A stretch of 64,000 nt of DNA from Phytophthora sp. 'mugwort' (taxonomy: Eukaryota > Oomycota > Peronosporomycetes > Peronosporales > Peronosporaceae), in the NCBI GenBank assembly GCA_033558025.1, contig JAUCEF010000005.1, positions 5,518,001 to 5,582,000 on the forward strand, read 5' to 3'. Both the position numbers and the translations under genes were made by a program. Under the pieces are notes generated by a model. That model saw only the letters and a list, made by a program, of their open reading frames with translations, had not been told where the DNA came from and ran no database searches. Each line of letters begins with the position of its first letter. Position 1 is the stretch's first letter. Below, piece after piece: positions 48,701 to 60,584 of the stretch.

Positions 48701-51607
48701 AGCGGGACATGCAAGCGTATGTATTCACTATTGATGATAGTTCCCGTTTTGTTACTGCAACAGCTAATCAGATATTGTTAATTCCTGCCAGGATGCTCTG
48801 ACCCCAAGGACCCCGCAGTAGCCCGAACAACTCGAATGCTGGCGATGCTACCACTGATCGTCGCAGTCACTGCATTCATTTTCCTCTGTTATCTTTTCTC
48901 GAACACAGCTGAACAGCGAGTCGTAAGCCATGCACAAGCTGCCAAACGCTTCCAGACGTACAATGGTCAGTCCCGTACTCGAGAATTACTTCAAGCTGCC
49001 AAGGTAGACGTCCAACAACGAGTTCGAGCCATGATGCAGTCTGTGGTTAGGCGCGTAAAGTTTGGAAATCAACGCCCAATTCTTTTCCAGATCGAGCCCA
49101 GACCGATGGAAATTCCACCATTTAGACCGGAGAAGTTCAAAATCATGCTGGGTTTCTTCCAGATCATCGGGAGCTTCAAGGAAGTGTACGAGATCCCATG
49201 GACGGACAGTATGAGCCGCCTCATGGATATCTGCTCTTTGGCGGACTTCAACTTCGTGGACACTACAGCAGCAGAGTGTTTGTTCAAGCGCGACTATTTC
49301 TCGAACTATCGGTACGCTGCTTCCCTTACGTTACTTTCTGGTATCTCATTTATTTGACATCCTCTTGTTGCTCTACAGCCTCGCTTTGTTGGCTCTATTG
49401 GGAATGCTTCTGTTAGTTTTTTTGGTCACGTCCTGGGGGATCTTGCGATACCGCGTCAAGCTTTCAACGTTACCGCGTCACTGTGTACGATGTGGCCTGC
49501 CAGTATTCACGCTTCAGCACCGTGCTCCCCCAGTTCAGCAGCGCCGCAAAACGTTGGTGGCGAAGCTCAAGATGGAACAGAAGGTGCAGGCTCGAAGCAA
49601 AATCAGTGGCAAGTCAACGTTAATCGAGCGACTTAAGTCAAAACTGGGAATTGATTCCGAGGATACAATTATAAGAAGAAGTTCCCGGAGGATCATGTGG
49701 GTTGCAGCACGCTTCTTGAACAAGGTCGACCGACTTACTCAACTTCCAGCCTCGCTTTCAACTCATAGCCCGAGATGTCCGACATCTCAGCGCATCACGA
49801 ATGACGTGTTGAATATGGTTGTGCACAGTAATCTTCGGTTATGGCGAGCTCGAGTCTGGATGCGACTTTACTACAAAGCTTACCAAAACAGGTGCATCAA
49901 GCTGTTCTTCTGGTACGTTGTCTTTGCTACTATACTGCACGCAGAGCTGGTAACAATGACGCTTGTTTGTCTAGGGTGTTGCTGCTCTTTTATCCGATGC
50001 TCTGTCAACGGGTGATTGGCACCTTCTACTGTGACGAAGTCGGTGACCATTACTATTTGAGTCTCGACCGCAGCAACTTGTGCTACGAAGGCACTTGGCT
50101 TTTCTATCTTCCACTCAGTGTTGTGCTCGTTGTCTGCTGGGTCGTTGGTACGTCGACATCACAGAGCCCCAGAGGGAAATTTCCACCAAAAGTTAACGGA
50201 TAGTGTGTGACTGCAATCGCTTCCAGGTGTTCCACTATTGTTTTGGGTGATCATCGCTCTCAAGCGCTCACGTGGTGTTAGTGATACTCTTCTGCTGATC
50301 CAAGATCCGTCAGAAGAATCGTTGAAACAGCGGCTGCTGTTAAAGATGCGACTCGACATCATCGATCGTGGTCAAGCGGTGGATGAAGATAAACTGCAAC
50401 TGTTCGAGACTGAGATGTTGGCTCAGTATCTGCGCGACAAGAATTTGAATGTAAGGCCGGAGTCTCAGATGATTTTTTTTCATGCTAGGACCACGTCAAG
50501 AGTAGTGAGACTAAAAGCATCTTCGTCTGATTCGCTTCTGCAGGAACCAAGCACAATCGCTCAAGTGGGGTTCATTTACCATTCATGTGAGTGTCAACAA
50601 GTTGTCTCCTTGTTCACACTTGACACTTATGATTGCTGCTGCTGCTCCATTGACGTACAGATGATACAAAATTCTGGTGGTTCGAGGTTTGGGACCTGGT
50701 CCGCAAACTTTTGCTGAATTGTATTATCAGCCTCCTCGCCAAAGCTGGCGCGAACCGGATCATTTGTGGTCTTGTTGTTCTGTGCGTGAAGTGATTGGGC
50801 TTGTGCTCGAGCCAACATTCGGATAACTAACAGTTTCGTGTTCTGGTGCTTGTGTGGGCAGACTGGTATATCTATCCGTGATGCTGTTTTACCAGCCATT
50901 CAGAGAGCCATCTGATAGCGCACTAGCTGGTGTGACTCACATTCAGCTCTTCATCACCTTGTTCTGTACGTACAAGTTGAATTAAACTTGTTGCCTTCAC
51001 TGGCTGGTACGAACGACCAACTCTGCTATTGCTGACATCTTCAGGCGGCTTGATCTTGAAGATGGGCTCGCTTTATCTCGACAAAGCTGTGGTTCGATTG
51101 GTGACCAATACAGCGATCGCCACGAACATGATGACCTTGTGCTATGCAGTGTTCAGCATTCTTAACGAAAAGCGCAGTGCTGCTAAGAAGGCACAACGCC
51201 ACATTCGAGAAGATCACCGTCGCGCCATCGCTGCACACGTTCGGGAACTCTGGCGTAAGGCATATGGGTATGCTCTCGCTGAGTTCTACTTGGGCAACCC
51301 TGATGCTGGTCCGATGCCGCTTCCGGTCGTGCTGGAGCTTGCTCGACGCGAAAAGTATCAACAAGAGATGGACAATTTAAATGCTCAAGTCGAACTTACC
51401 TCGGCTATAGGTCCGCTACCATCGGCCGACGACCAGCAGGACGCGATGCTGTCGGCCTCCCAAATTAGCGTAATGGATGGCGAAGCTGCAACGCTCGACG
51501 AGAATTTTGCCGAGATAAACCCTGAACCAACCGTAGCGACTGCGTCTCAGGTCGATGGAGAAGCTGACGACGAGCATGTGTACCCTACTGGAACTGCGTA
51601 CAAGTAG
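27952..51607 (+). CDS. Giant mosaic surface protein: FN3, Calx-beta, CUB, EGF, beta-helix, multi-span membrane region
   Basis: Twenty-nine exons: 27952-28085, 28164-28732, 28799-28840, 28913-29569, 29635-30298, 30377-30464, 30526-31318, 31388-32988, 33047-39361, 39421-39504, 39575-39743, 39816-40090, 40159-40396, 40472-42186, 42268-42370, 42441-42775, 42852-44205, 44285-47960, 48030-48062, 48154-48475, 48542-48716, 48792-49311, 49379-49912, 49975-50147, 50227-50450, 50544-50586, 50661-50781, 50862-50965, 51045-51607. The sum is 21,624 bp and 7,207 residues, in frame throughout. It opens with a signal peptide (MACRAVCLAVCWLTLLAI). The extracellular part carries FN3-like and Calx-beta repeats, CUB, EGF, a right-handed beta-helix and Cys-rich knots. 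About seven or eight membrane spans and a cytosolic tail of about 170 residues follow. A role in adhesion or sensing is inference only. Confidence 0.82.
42660..43195 (+). other. CUB-like and EGF-like domains of the giant protein
   Basis: Across the intron at 42776-42851 the protein reads as a CUB domain (WKIKPMTSYSYITVT|FSSFELECDHDYVEIL, then IVIAFTSDASVTAKGFEVKY). An EGF-like module follows (CSGHGRSQSDGSCSCSVGF, then GEGC). They separate the FN3 region from the beta-helix. Confidence 0.7.
43230..47400 (+). other. Right-handed beta-helix (POMP-like) repeat region
   Basis: Begins with a pectin-lyase-type entry (TLARAVELSSEGDAILVYPG). Dozens of coils of about 22-26 residues follow with the pattern N-x-A-x-x-GGG-[IV]-[YF]-[VA]-x(4)-[LV]-x-[IV]-x-[NDS]-[CS]-x-[FIL]. 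This matches the GGGI/FxxN repeats of polymorphic outer-membrane and autotransporter-like beta-helices, also found in large eukaryotic surface proteins. About 1,390 residues, interrupted only by the intron at 44206-44284. Confidence 0.75.
47930..51607 (+). other. Cys-rich segment and multi-span membrane C-terminus of the giant protein
   Basis: Small exons (33-563 bp) encode a GCC2/EGF-like cysteine region (CLPCEKGTY, then CYLCPPGATCEQ and CASCTDNYYKASSGTC). Hydrophobic spans follow: MLPLIVAVTAFIFLCYLF, LALLALLGMLLLVFLV, FFWVLLLFYPMLC, FYLPLSVVLVVCWVVGVPLL, LLNCIISLLAKAG, VLLVYLSVMLFYQPF, LFITLFCGLIL and a last weaker one near MMTLCYAVF. The phrase YDTKFWWFEVWDLVRKLLL is a hallmark I associate with big membrane proteins of oomycetes, ciliates and green algae; its function is unknown. 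The tail from about 51160 is charged and acidic. Confidence 0.7.
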
Positions 51608-51865
51608 CTGCTAGGCCTAACTAAAATGCCCGAACTGTTAGGGTCGACAACGTTTGTGGGTCTGAAATACTGGGGCTGCGGACACTTGTGGACTTCTAGG
51701 GCATACAAAACAACAAAGATGAGTGACGAGCTGTGGCGTGTAGCAAACGTATTCATGTAACCAATGTATCCAGCCATCGGATTTCGCATTTAGGAGCCGA
51801 ACCACGAATAATTTGCCCACACGCTCGAGCAATTTTTTTTCAAACTACATGTAGTTTCCACTAGC
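51608..51865. other. Convergent intergenic region
   Basis: 258 bp between the stop codons of the giant gene and SMC2. No gene is seen. Confidence 0.5.
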
Positions 51866-54800
51866 CTACCGGGCCCGCGACTTCGGAACCGTGCGAGTGA
51901 CCGTGGAAACGCCATCGACGAACTTGGTACGGAAGACCACATTGGCGTTGTTGAACATGCCCTCTTTGAGCGACACCACGATGAATTGGGAGTGCGAAAA
52001 GTGTGACCGAATCATCTGGCCGATATTTTGAGTGTGTGACAGATCGAGTGCGGCATCGACTTCATCCAGAATGTACATTGGCGCGGGCTTGAACAGCAAC
52101 AACGACAAAATGAGCGACAACGCAAGCAACGAGCGCTGGCCACCGCTCAACTCCGTCAAGCTCTCTTTCCACACGCCGCCAAATGACACGCGAACTTGGA
52201 GACCATCGAGAATTGTTCCTAACATAACAAAGAGTGATAAGACGTCAAAACCATCACCTTAGCGGCACAGAGGTAAGCACAAGTACGCACCGTTTGTAGG
52301 CGGGTCCAACTTTGCGTGCGTTCCAGGCAGTAGCGTGCTGAAGATGGAGCCGAAATCCTTGTTCACCTTCACCCACGTTGTCTTCAGGGCCTCGTTCTTC
52401 TTTGCGTCGAGCTCCTTGATCACTGATGTGATCTTCTCCTTATCGTTCTCAATGATGTGTCGCTTGTTCATCAGACCTTGGTACTCCTGCTCGGCCTTCT
52501 CAATCATTCCCATGACCTTCTTGTTAATCTTCTTGGACAAAACACCCTGCGTTTCCTTCAGCTCCAACAGACGGCGATTTGCAGTCGAGGGATCTCTGCG
52601 TTGGAAGTCATAATCAGTGTGCTCGCGGCCGAAGAATTCTTTTTCAGTCTCAATCCAGGGGTGCGTCTTCTCTAACTTCTTTACCATCATTTTGGCGTCA
52701 CTTTTGTCCTTAGCCATCCGAGAAATTTTGTGCTCAGCCTTCTTGCGTTCAATCTCGAGGTCGCTTTTCTGTTTGGAAAGAGCGCTCTGACGAGCACTCA
52801 GCTCCTGGAGCTGCTGATCGCACCGGGTTAAATTGCTTCGACGCTCTTCAAGCTTCTGCGAAGACTTTTCGTAAGTATCCTGAATTTCGGCAAGTTTGTT
52901 CTCCACCTTCTTCTCCTCCTTTCGGAGCGCAGCGAGCTCTTTTTGAATACCGGATACACTTTCATTGTTGCCTGCAAGCTCCTGCTCAGCCGACTCCGAT
53001 TCCAGAACCAGTTCCGAAAGCTCCTGCTGAGCAGTCTTGAGGTGCACACCAATCTCTTGCGTCTCCTTTTTGGCCTCAGTAAATCGCTTCTCCAGCACAC
53101 CAATCTTCGACTGGCGTGACTCCTTCAAGTTAGCAATGTCAGCGTCCAAGCTCTTTACTTCCTTTGCCAGCTGGGCAACGGCCTCCTTCTTAGTAATCAG
53201 GAGTTCCTTGTCCTGAGTGTACTGCTCTTCTGAAGCAGCAACGTCACGTTCTAACTGCGCAAATACACTGTCAGCGATACGTTCGTCAAGCAGACGCAGC
53301 TCGTGCTCCTTCAGTTCAATTTGGTGCTTCAACTGGCGGAAATGGCCAGAATCCTACACAAACGAATTAACCAAGTCAGTCGCTATTGCAGCACCAAAAC
53401 ATACTCTCCTCAACAAACCTGCTTCATGTCGTCCAAGGCTCGAGAACAATCCTGGTACTCCCGTCGCATATCGCTGAGCTCTCGCGTACGGTTGATCAGC
53501 TGGTGAAGCTTCAGAAGAACCGGGGTGCCGCTGGACGGCGCAGAACCTCCTTGAAGGGTACCAGCTGGGTCATACGAATCACCATCGAGAGTCACCGTCC
53601 TAACCTTGATATCCCTGTGGAAGGTGACATTCTTGGCAAGCTCGCTCGTCTCACAGATAATGGAGGCGCCGAATGCGTACTCCATCGCCGGCAGGAGTTC
53701 CGGTTTGAAGTGGATTAATTCCATGGCTTCCCACACCTTACCGCCTTGTTGTTGTGCGACCTGACGAGCCTTGTCCATTTTGCGAGAATCCACCGTTTTG
53801 CGCGAAATGCGGTTGAGTGGAATGATGGTGACGCGGCTCATAAGACGGCCGAACTTGAGAATATCCTTCGCTGTCTTTTCGTTATCCACCACAATCTGGT
53901 ATAGCTTTCCTCCAGCTGCGATTTCGAGAGCAAGTGCAGACCACTCGTGCTTCGTCTCGAGCAAGTTAGCCAGCACACCCATAACGCTCTCTCGCTGAAA
54001 ATTGCGGTAAGGATCCGTGTACTTGAAATCCAACCTGGACGACAATCCCGATGAAATTTCGTCCACTTCCCTCTCAGCTCGCATAATATTACCTTGCAGT
54101 CCACCGACGCGGTCATGAAGTTTACGCTCTTCGTCAGGGTTGAAGTTGTTAGTAAGCTGATCAACCTTGCGCTGCATGTGCTCCAGTTCGCCGATTTTCT
54201 GCTTACGCTCTTCATCCATACTGCGATTGTTCGTGCGCGTTTGTTCAATTTCACGACGCTTGTATTTGATGCTCTCCTCCATGTGCTTCAGCTTTAGGTT
54301 AATCTGTTTGATAGCGGTGTTATTCTCCTGTAACTCCCGCTGCTTCGACGCAAGGCGCTCAGAAAGAGACTCGTCGCTGTCTCCGCTCTGCTCAATGCCA
54401 GCGTTCAGTGCCTGGATCTGGCGCTGGTAGTCGTTCGCCTCTGCCTCCTTGGCTGTGTAGGTCTCCTCCACCTGGTTCACCTTCTTCTTAGCCTTCTCAA
54501 TGTCCTTAGCGAGTTTGGCCATAGCCTGTTCCGTCTCCGCTTGTTGCTCATTCATGCCAGCCTCTGTATTTACCTGCTGCTCAATGGATGCCTTGCAGTG
54601 TTTCAACTTGGTGGTAAACTTGACCACTTCCTTGCCGATCTTCTCCACGTTGTCCCTCAGCTGCTGGAACTCCTTGCCCATCTCCTTCTCCCTCTGTTCA
54701 CGCAAAGCTTCAATTTCATCCTCCACCTGTTCGACCTCCTGCTCAATCTGGGCCTCCTGCTCCTTGGCCGCACGTTGGGCCTGCTGCATCTTCTCGACAT

Positions 54801-55554
54801 GCTGGGCCGTATTATTCAGCGCACCCTGCGCCTTCTGGTAGTCGTGCGCTACACAGAATCTCTGCAGCCTCTCCATCTCCGTGTTGTTGGCCGCCCACTT
54901 TAAGTAGTGGGTCTTCTCGGCTCTCAACTTCTCGAGCGTAGGAGTGATCTCATTCGCCAGGACGCTGTTGATCTCGTCCACCTTCTTCTCCTTCTTGGTC
55001 ATGGTTTTAAGTGCCGCGAGTTTCTTGTTCTCGTACATCCTCGTGCCGGCCGCCTCCTCAATCATGCCAAGAATCTCGGGTGGCTTCATATTAAGTACCT
55101 TGGTAATGCGTCCCTGCATGATGAGGAAGTGCGGGTTGTTCACATTGAGCTGCACTGAGTGGAAGAGGTTCTGTACCTGGCTCACTTGTGCCGTGTGGCC
55201 GTTGATCAGGTACTTGTTCCGGCCGCCAATGACGACCTGGCGCGCCACGGAGATCTGCTCGTACTGCTCGTAGCCCACGGGCGAGGCCTTGGCGTCCTGG
55301 TTGTTAAATACGATGGTGACGCTGGCTTTGGTCACACCTGCTTGTCCCTGTTTGTACACGAGTTCTTGCAGGTTGTTGGCGCGCACTTGGGACAGGTTGG
55401 TGATGCCCAGTACGAAGCAGATGGCGTCGAGCACGTTGGACTTGCCGCTGCCATTGAGCCCAGTGATGGCGTTGAAGCGAGGGTCGAAGCCGCTCACGAC
55501 CGTGCGCGTCGCGTACGACTTGAAGCCGTCCAGGATGATCTCTTCAATGTGCAT
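51866..55554 (-). CDS. SMC2: Condensin subunit SMC2 (CAP-E)
   Basis: Three exons: 53419-55554, 52291-53353 and 51866-52218, giving 1,183 residues, the usual SMC2 length. The N-terminus [20 protein letters not shown] and the Walker [10 protein letters not shown] are diagnostic. The first coiled coil, a hinge (about 510-670) and the second coiled coil follow. The last exon supplies the ABC signature [11 protein letters not shown] and Walker [14 protein letters not shown]. Paired with SMC4, it forms the ATPase core of condensin, which compacts mitotic chromosomes. All ATPase motifs are intact. The start was taken at the conserved MHIEEI rather than upstream methionines. Confidence 0.95.
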
Positions 55555-55744
55555 GGCTGACCGGTGGACGTCGTGAACGTGGCTTCGACGCGGACTTGGC
55601 TTCCTTTCCCTCTGGATCAATGCGCGCCCAATTTGAAAAATCGGTACAATTGAATAATATAGTCTCAAAAGATTTGTTTATTTACACGTGGCCTCATTAA
55701 GAGTGATGATCAGTCGTTGAAGCACGAGCGGGTGCGGAACGAAC
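55555..55744. promoter_or_regulatory. Bidirectional promoter between SMC2 and a coiled-coil protein gene
   Basis: 190 bp between divergent ATGs at 55554 (-) and 55745 (+). An A/T-rich patch lies near 55645-55685. Sharing a promoter with a condensin gene suggests, but does not show, cell-cycle co-expression. Confidence 0.5.
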
Positions 55745-58700
55745 ATGTCGGCGGAATATGTGGCGCGCATGGAGGTTCTGCAGCACAAGCGCGAGGAGCT
55801 GTGCGTTGTATTCGTTGTTACTTGTATAATGCGTACTGACGAGTTTCGCTGGGGCTCTGGGCGTCAGAACAGCGCAGCGGCAGGCGATTGAGAAGCGGAT
55901 GGCGCTGCGCGAGGCGACGGCGGCGGAGTTCAGCGCTGTGGCGCTACAGAGCTGTAAGCAAAAGTGGAAGGCGCGCCGGAGCGCCGCAATCACCGCCAAG
56001 AAGCGCAACGACGAGTTCGTGCGCGCACTGCATGAGACGCAGAAGCAGGTACACGACGCGTGGAGTAAGTTACAGAGTGACCAGTCGAGCAGCAGCGCGC
56101 TGTTGGCGCAGGAGAAGGCGAACTACAACCGCCGAGTTGAGCAGATTTACCCTGCATGGCAGGAGCAGCTACAGAGGCAGCGTGTTCAGAAGCTGAGGGT
56201 GCTCGAGGACAAGAAGAGGGCGGTGGAGAGACGTAGATATCTTGCGAAGTTGGTCGGTAGCCAACAACTGCGATCCTTTGGTTTGAATCTTAGATCGCTG
56301 ACGGCTATGTGGTCTTTTTCTTGGCAGAGCTTTGAGAGTGAGCAGACGCTGGATGATTTGATTCGGAAGACGGTGCGTTGGAAGATATCTGCATTGTTGC
56401 GACGTCTTGGATGGCTAACTGACAGGTACCCGGTGCCTTCCTTACACTGCAGCGTCACGAAGTGGAAATGGCGGAGAGCTTGGAGCAGAACGAGCTATAC
56501 GAGAGAGAACTTTTGCGCACTCAGAGCACAAAGCAAGGTAGAATGGATGTGCATTTTGTTTAACAAGAGAGTACTGCTTGGGACTCACAATTCTTACGAT
56601 GCTATAGCCAAGGATGTCGGCCAGAGTATCCGCGAAGTGGCTTTGGAAGCGAGAAGCCATCTTCAACAACAAGCGGCAAAGCACTTAGAAGTGGCGCCTG
56701 AGCTGGATGAAGAGCTAGCAGGTACGGCCCGACAAATGTTTGCACTGGAAGACGCAGTTATTGACACTGACTAACGTGGCACAGAAAAATTATCTGAAAC
56801 GTTTTCGCCATGGAATACACTTCGCGCTCTGCAAGGAGGCAGCAGGTTTGTGTTTTGCTTCGGACACGTCATACGCTATACCTTCACTCACTTTGGTTTT
56901 GCGTGCCTAGCGCATTTACTTTTGAGGAGAACCAGCAATACGAAGAAAAGAAGCCTGCGCGGCAAATTCGAGTCGAATTCCCGGTACGAATGAACACTTC
57001 TACGCGGGCATATTATGCTGAAGACAGTCAACGAGGACCAAATCAGGGATATTCGGATGACGAGGACTTGGGAGATCATTTTGTCTACGAGGTTCCGCAA
57101 GAATTCAATGAGAAAACAGCATCTTTCAATGCTATGGTCGAGGCGAGCGCAAACGCCGGTAATGACAACTCCGATTTCGAAAGAAACGTCTGGAGAGAGC
57201 AGCCTGCCGCACTGCCGCGCAATCAGCCGCCTAGGATCGATATAGCGTACTCAGTTCCCGACCTTGGTCGTACGCGCTCGCAGGCTGTGTCTTTTGGAGA
57301 GGATTTGAGAATGGAGCAACAACATGCAGCGCCATCCAGCATTCATGCATACAGTGAAGCACATGAAGCGATTGGTCGACAGCGTGACAGGCTTGAAGTT
57401 TTGCCAACATTGGTAACCACTGGAAAGCTGTATTCCATCCCCGAGGCTAGTGAGCCTATTTCTTCTGGTGGAACAAGTTTAATGGCACCAGACAAGGCGA
57501 TTATTCGAGACTCCAAGCCCAAAAGCATTTGTAAGCGTGAACATGTTAGCTCTGGTGTTGCGGACACTTCTGCGATGTCCACTTCTACCGATACGGACTC
57601 CCGAGTAAGCTTACCTGCGCCATCTGCGAGCACTCATCCGGCCAATATTGAAGAAAATTGCGTCATGAGCTCTCCGGCCGCGACCATCACAGTTGCTACT
57701 CCTGTCGATGGCACGTTGCATCACCGTTTGAATGCAGACAGACTCACTGAGCGCCCAAAAAATGCTGTTGAACCAGAACATTCTATTGAAGAAGCCGTAA
57801 CTCAAACGTCTCCAGCTATTACCATTTCAGAGCCTGTCGAGTCGTCTGTGATGAGTTCAAGTATCACTGAGAGAAGTGCTGAAGTGCCATTGCAGGAATG
57901 GTATAATAAGCCTAGTAGCAAGATAGAATTTGATGCTCCTGCTTCGGATGAAAAACCTTCAGTGGAAGGTGATGTTGACCGCTCGCCCAGCATTGACAGT
58001 GTCAGCTCTCCGAGCCAGCTCGATGCCTCGTCCGACACCAGAACACCCAATATCGCAACTTTTGAACATCTGCTCGAGACGAAAGAAATACCCGTTGAGG
58101 TAGTGGATACTAACCAACGCATCGCGGGTATCGAGGTCGCATCTCGTGCCTGCTTAAAGAATGATACCATAGATTATCATGATTTTGAACGAAGTCTGGG
58201 CCAGGAGAGTTCGAGCAAGGACTTTTTCCATGATACAACTCTCATCCGCGACTCGAAACTCTCAGTGCTGGAAACGTCTCCTTTGGATGATGTTGAAATA
58301 CTAGCTGAGATAGAAGAAAATGCCAACAAGAAGGCAATAGCTGCAGTGTCAGAATCTCCATCACCGTCGATTTCGTACAGGACGGACTTGCTTGAACCAT
58401 TTTCACCTCCGGCGTCAACACCAGTGGATGCAAACCCAACCGAGGATGACATAGTGCTAACCAGCATGCAAAGTGACGACTTTGACTTGTCGATTTGCAG
58501 CATTAAGCCAGCTGTAGGAACCAAGCCATCCGTACCGAGCGTCACTACGTCTGTGGAAAACAGCATCAGCCCTGTTGTGAATGTAGCTGAAAACCTCGGG
58601 GGTTCACCTGAGTCTCCAAACGCAGCCCCAGCAGAGGTATGTCTGATCGAGTCATGTTGGATGCTTGCAAAAGCCCTATTGACAATTCTGCTGCAAAAAT

Positions 58701-60157
58701 GTACTGTAGGTAGCCACAGTATCTATCACTGAGAAGCTGTCTCCAGTGGACCGTGTGAAAGCCCTCGGAGCTTTAATCAGCCGTGTCGAGGAAGGTGCAA
58801 CTGAAGGAGATACATTGAGCGGGTCTATCGATACGGGGTCATCAAACGAGTCAAAGCGCGAGCTGCTGAAGTAAGTGTATGGTGGACTATTGGTTTGGAT
58901 TAATCAGCTAACAGCTTCTGTTGCATTCCAGGATGGCAGTGGGAGGACGGAAAGCGCAAATTGCATTTTTCGGTTCCGATATCTGCTTTGAACTGATTCT
59001 AGACATTTCACGCGATGTCGGCCCAGGTAAATGCTTTGTTGCTGAAGCTACGTCGCGTGTTGCGCAGCAAGTGCTAAACACTCGTAATGTCGCCCAGTCC
59101 TCTTTCCGCCGAAGGCATTTGAAGGAATCATGAACGACCAAAAGATCCGTAAACTTCACCAAAGCAACAAGGAAAAACAACTCGGTGAGAGGCATTTCTC
59201 ACCATCAGCTGGGTTGCGACACAGCTCAAATCTTACGCATTTTGCTGGCATTTTAACAATATGCAGACTTGTGGAAAGCACTGTCGGGCCACCTCAAGCA
59301 AGTTGTCCATCTGAAGGCAATACCTGCGGCTACCCTTGTCGATTTGTTTGTGACGGTATTTCTTGCCCATGATCCAGACAATCAGCGTTCACAGCGAAAG
59401 GTATAACAAACACATACGGCTTGAAGCACATGAGCTAACACTGCACACTGTAGCTACGTGAATTCTTGGTGACAGTGTGCGGCGGCGGTGGCAGGAAAAC
59501 TCCAAGCCCACGGAAAGAGACCTCCGCCACATCTCCACCGCCATCTCCACCAAAGCAAGAACAACGCTCACCGAGCCCAGAACCTGCTAAGCCCGCCGAA
59601 CCCGAGGACAGGATCGGGACCCCACAGCTGCTGCAAACGGCCTTCCTCCAGCGACAAAGCCCACCGAAACCCAAGGTGTTTGGAATCGCATCGTCAAGGT
59701 ATGTTTCACACTACAGTATTCCTTCGCAACCGGATGACTCTACTGTACACCGCATTAAGTATCTTGTCGTCACGTGTCCCGCAGCTTCAAGAACCGATCG
59801 AACGGATCTTCCGACGTGCTCATGTCGATGAGTTCCGGGTCTATGAAGCTCTCCCAAAAGGTTACGTTACTTCCGGGCGGGATTGCAGCAGTTGAGGCCA
59901 TTTTGTGGACTGACTAACGTCTCGTCAATTGTTGCGAGCAGTTGATGCGCGGCGGCAAGATGAACGACTACTCGGAATTCGAGGAGGAAGAGGAAGTAGA
60001 TCTGCAGAATCTAATCGGCACGAAGCCGACCGCCTCGATGTCGTCAGCTCTCGGTTATAGATCGCACGAAGCGTTCAAGACGTCACCAACGAGCAAATCG
60101 GCGGCGAAGCCTGCTGCAGCTGAAGAGGAGGAGGACGAGTTCGACGCTGACTTCTAG
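55745..60157 (+). CDS. Coiled-coil and disordered protein, faintly kizuna-like
   Basis: Fourteen exons: 55745-55800, 55868-56252, 56328-56372, 56426-56537, 56608-56721, 56785-56845, 56911-58636, 58710-58870, 58932-59026, 59098-59184, 59267-59400, 59454-59698, 59785-59860, 59942-60157. They total 3,513 bp and 1,170 residues. Residues 1-250 are coiled coil rich in Lys/Arg/Glu/Gln. The large seventh exon is mostly disordered and Ser/Thr/Pro/Glu-rich. A short folded part follows ([20 protein letters not shown], then [18 protein letters not shown] and [20 protein letters not shown]). A Pro-rich linker and an acidic tail ending [11 protein letters not shown] complete it. The N-terminal coiled coil vaguely recalls the centrosomal protein kizuna, from memory only. 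The function is unknown. The 75-bp intron at 56253-56327 is in frame and has a weak GTCGGT donor, so a form retaining it is possible. Confidence 0.6.
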
Positions 60158-60584
60158 ATTACTGCCGGGAAGCGCATTAATTCGCGACTACCGCGGCTGT
60201 AGCCTCGCGACCGCGCGACCGCACGAGGCATTCACTCTGTTGCTGACAGCAAGTTGCTGTGCGCAGGTTCCGCAGCGTTACAGTCAGCATCAAGTGGGCA
60301 GCACACGTGTTCGACGTGCAATTGCGCATGAAGCGCTGCGTGATATGCGGAGATGCCCCTGTGTGTTTCATCTCCCCTGCTGTATCGAATTCATGCGGTC
60401 GATTTCAAAAACCTGTCAGACTACATTTCAATCTTGGCAAATGTATGATCTTGTTTTCGACTTGACCTTTGTATCCACGCAGAGGGATACGTGTCGCCCT
60501 CTGGCCCCCTCCCTCAATTCGCGGCCGGCAAGATCCCGCTCATTCCTGAAAGAGTATCAAGAGACCCAGTGCTTAGGAGTCAAG
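60158..60584. other. Intergenic region upstream of SEC61 alpha
   Basis: 427 bp between same-strand genes. The Sec61 frame is open through most of it, but that stretch lacks Sec61 similarity. An acceptor-like CTTAG ends at 60575 and would be followed by codons for V-K-M-R, so a small non-coding or start-codon exon may lie here. Confidence 0.45.

Noticed and set aside
60240..60584. N-terminal extension of Sec61 alpha by 115 residues
   Set aside because: The extension lacks any Sec61 similarity, is Cys/Arg-rich, and would place soluble sequence before the conserved N-terminus. The internal ATG gives the family length.
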